A DNA stretch of 34,651 nucleotides from Magnetococcales bacterium (GTDB taxonomy: Bacteria; Pseudomonadota; Magnetococcia; Magnetococcales; JADGCH01): positions 1-34,651 of the forward strand of contig JADGCH010000024.1 in assembly GCA_015229115.1 (NCBI GenBank), read 5' to 3'. A program made the translations under genes and the position numbers. Within the stretch, counting starts at the first letter, position 1; the number at the start of each line of letters is the position of its first letter. This document shows, in pieces, positions 34,063 to 34,651 of the stretch. The notes beneath the pieces were generated by a model, which was not told the origin of the DNA, ran no database searches, and saw only the letters and a list, made by a program, of their open reading frames with translations.

Positions 34063-34651
34063 CACCTGTCAGTCGCCCACGCAACGAGTTGGGCAGCCCT
34101 TCGGTCACCGTGACGGTCACAATCTGTCCAATCCAACGGGAGGTGTCCTCCAACGCAACCGGGAAGTGGATGGCCCTGCCGTCCGGGGTACGCCCGGCCA
34201 GATCGGTGGCACTCATGCGCGACGGACCCTCAACCAGTACGGCCACATGCCGGCCTACCTGCTTGCGGTTGCTCTGCAACTGCCACTGCTCCAGACGCTG
34301 CTGCAACCGTTGCAGCCGTTCAGCAGCCACCGCATCAGCAACCAGCGGACCCATCTGTGCCGCTGCAGTACCAGGACGAGCGGAAAAGCGGAATGAATAA
34401 GCATGGTCAAAGCCAACCCGATCAACCAGATCAAGCGTCTGCTGGAAATCCTGTTCGCTCTCACCCGGGAAACCAACGATAAAATCGGACGCCATGGCCA
34501 GATCGGGCCGGGCCTGACGCAAACGGTCAACCCAGTCACAGTAGTCGTCCGCACTGTGGCCCCGTCCCATGGCAGCCAGAATACGGTCTGAACCACTCTG
34601 GATCGGCAAATGGAGTGAGGGGCACAGCTGCGGCAGATCGGCAAACACCTC
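34055..34651 (-). CDS. miaB: tRNA-2-methylthio-N6-isopentenyladenosine synthase MiaB, C-terminal part
   Basis: The reading frame enters from beyond base 34651, so the N-terminal domain and the radical-SAM CxxxCxxC site are not in the window. Visible are LHLPIQSGSDRIL, MGRGH, the SDFIVGFPGESEQDF block and FRFSARPGTAAAQM of the methylthiotransferase radical-SAM domain, then a C-terminal TRAM-like domain (about the last 65 residues). MiaB methylthiolates i6A37 of tRNAs. SARPGT-A is closer to MiaB than to RimO or MtaB, but without the N-terminus the subfamily is inferred. It heads the phoH-HD-ybeY-lnt run. Confidence 0.88.
   Translation of the reverse strand, partial: EVFADLPQLCPSLHLPIQSGSDRILAAMGRGHSADDYCDWVDRLRQARPDLAMASDFIVGFPGESEQDFQQTLDLVDRVGFDHAYSFRFSARPGTAAAQMGPLVADAVAAERLQRLQQRLEQWQLQSNRKQVGRHVAVLVEGPSRMSATDLAGRTPDGRAIHFPVALEDTSRWIGQIVTVTVTEGLPNSLRGRLTGDG

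Noticed and set aside
1-34651. CRISPR array, tRNA or rRNA genes, or prophage
   Set aside because: No regularly spaced repeats, no cloverleaf-like sequence noticed, no rRNA-like segment, and no phage structural or integrase gene; coding sequence accounts for nearly all of the window.

Overview
The window looks like chromosomal DNA of an anaerobic or microaerophilic, motile Gram-negative bacterium, most likely a Desulfuromonadia member (Geobacter / Desulfuromonas / Pelobacter relatives). The reasons are the rubredoxin/rubrerythrin peroxide defence, feoAB ferrous-iron uptake, hemerythrin-tipped HD-GYP proteins, DUF3369-style response regulator, CheA-receiver hybrid, and the run miaB-phoH-HD hydrolase-ybeY-lnt. 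The assignment is inferred from gene content and was not tested by database search. Coding density is very high, many neighbours overlap by 1-14 bases, and no gap exceeds about 220 bases.

Layout. (1) 1-3757: a partial Rpn-family PD-(D/E)XK nuclease on the minus strand; then, on the plus strand, an FkbM-like putative methyltransferase, a PfkB-family (adenosine-kinase-like) sugar kinase with its own clear promoter and a palindrome over the -35, a PilZ protein, a DUF420 membrane protein and a YajD-like HNH protein. (2) 3929-7664, minus: feoA-feoB-small Cys-rich membrane protein-SQR-like flavoprotein, reading away from a Fur-type palindrome. (3) 7819-10109, plus: a PerR-like Fur-family regulator, rubredoxin, a rubredoxin-reductase-like flavoprotein and rubrerythrin, closed by a strong hairpin. 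Its promoter region is shared with feoA and holds two related palindromes. (4) 10190-12807, minus: a diiron ferritin-like protein and an Aas-type acyltransferase/acyl-ACP synthetase.

(5) 12914-28690 is the most interesting part: two divergent operons. The leftward operon encodes a membrane sensor with HAMP and HisKA domains but no ATPase domain, then REC-PAS-GAF-HD-GYP-hemerythrin, then a paralogue lacking REC. The rightward operon encodes a two-domain CheW, two MCPs, a CheA-receiver hybrid, two tandem CheBs and, translationally coupled at the end, a family-4 uracil-DNA glycosylase. No CheR and no flagellar gene is present. I infer an 'alternative cellular function' chemosensory array whose output may be c-di-GMP breakdown gated by phosphorylation and by O2 or NO at the hemerythrin domains, analogous in logic, not in parts, to the Wsp system, which makes c-di-GMP.

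(6) 28616-34651, minus: housekeeping cluster (miaB partial)-phoH-7TM HD phosphohydrolase-ybeY-lnt, whose last gene converges on and overlaps the glycosylase gene by 75 bases.
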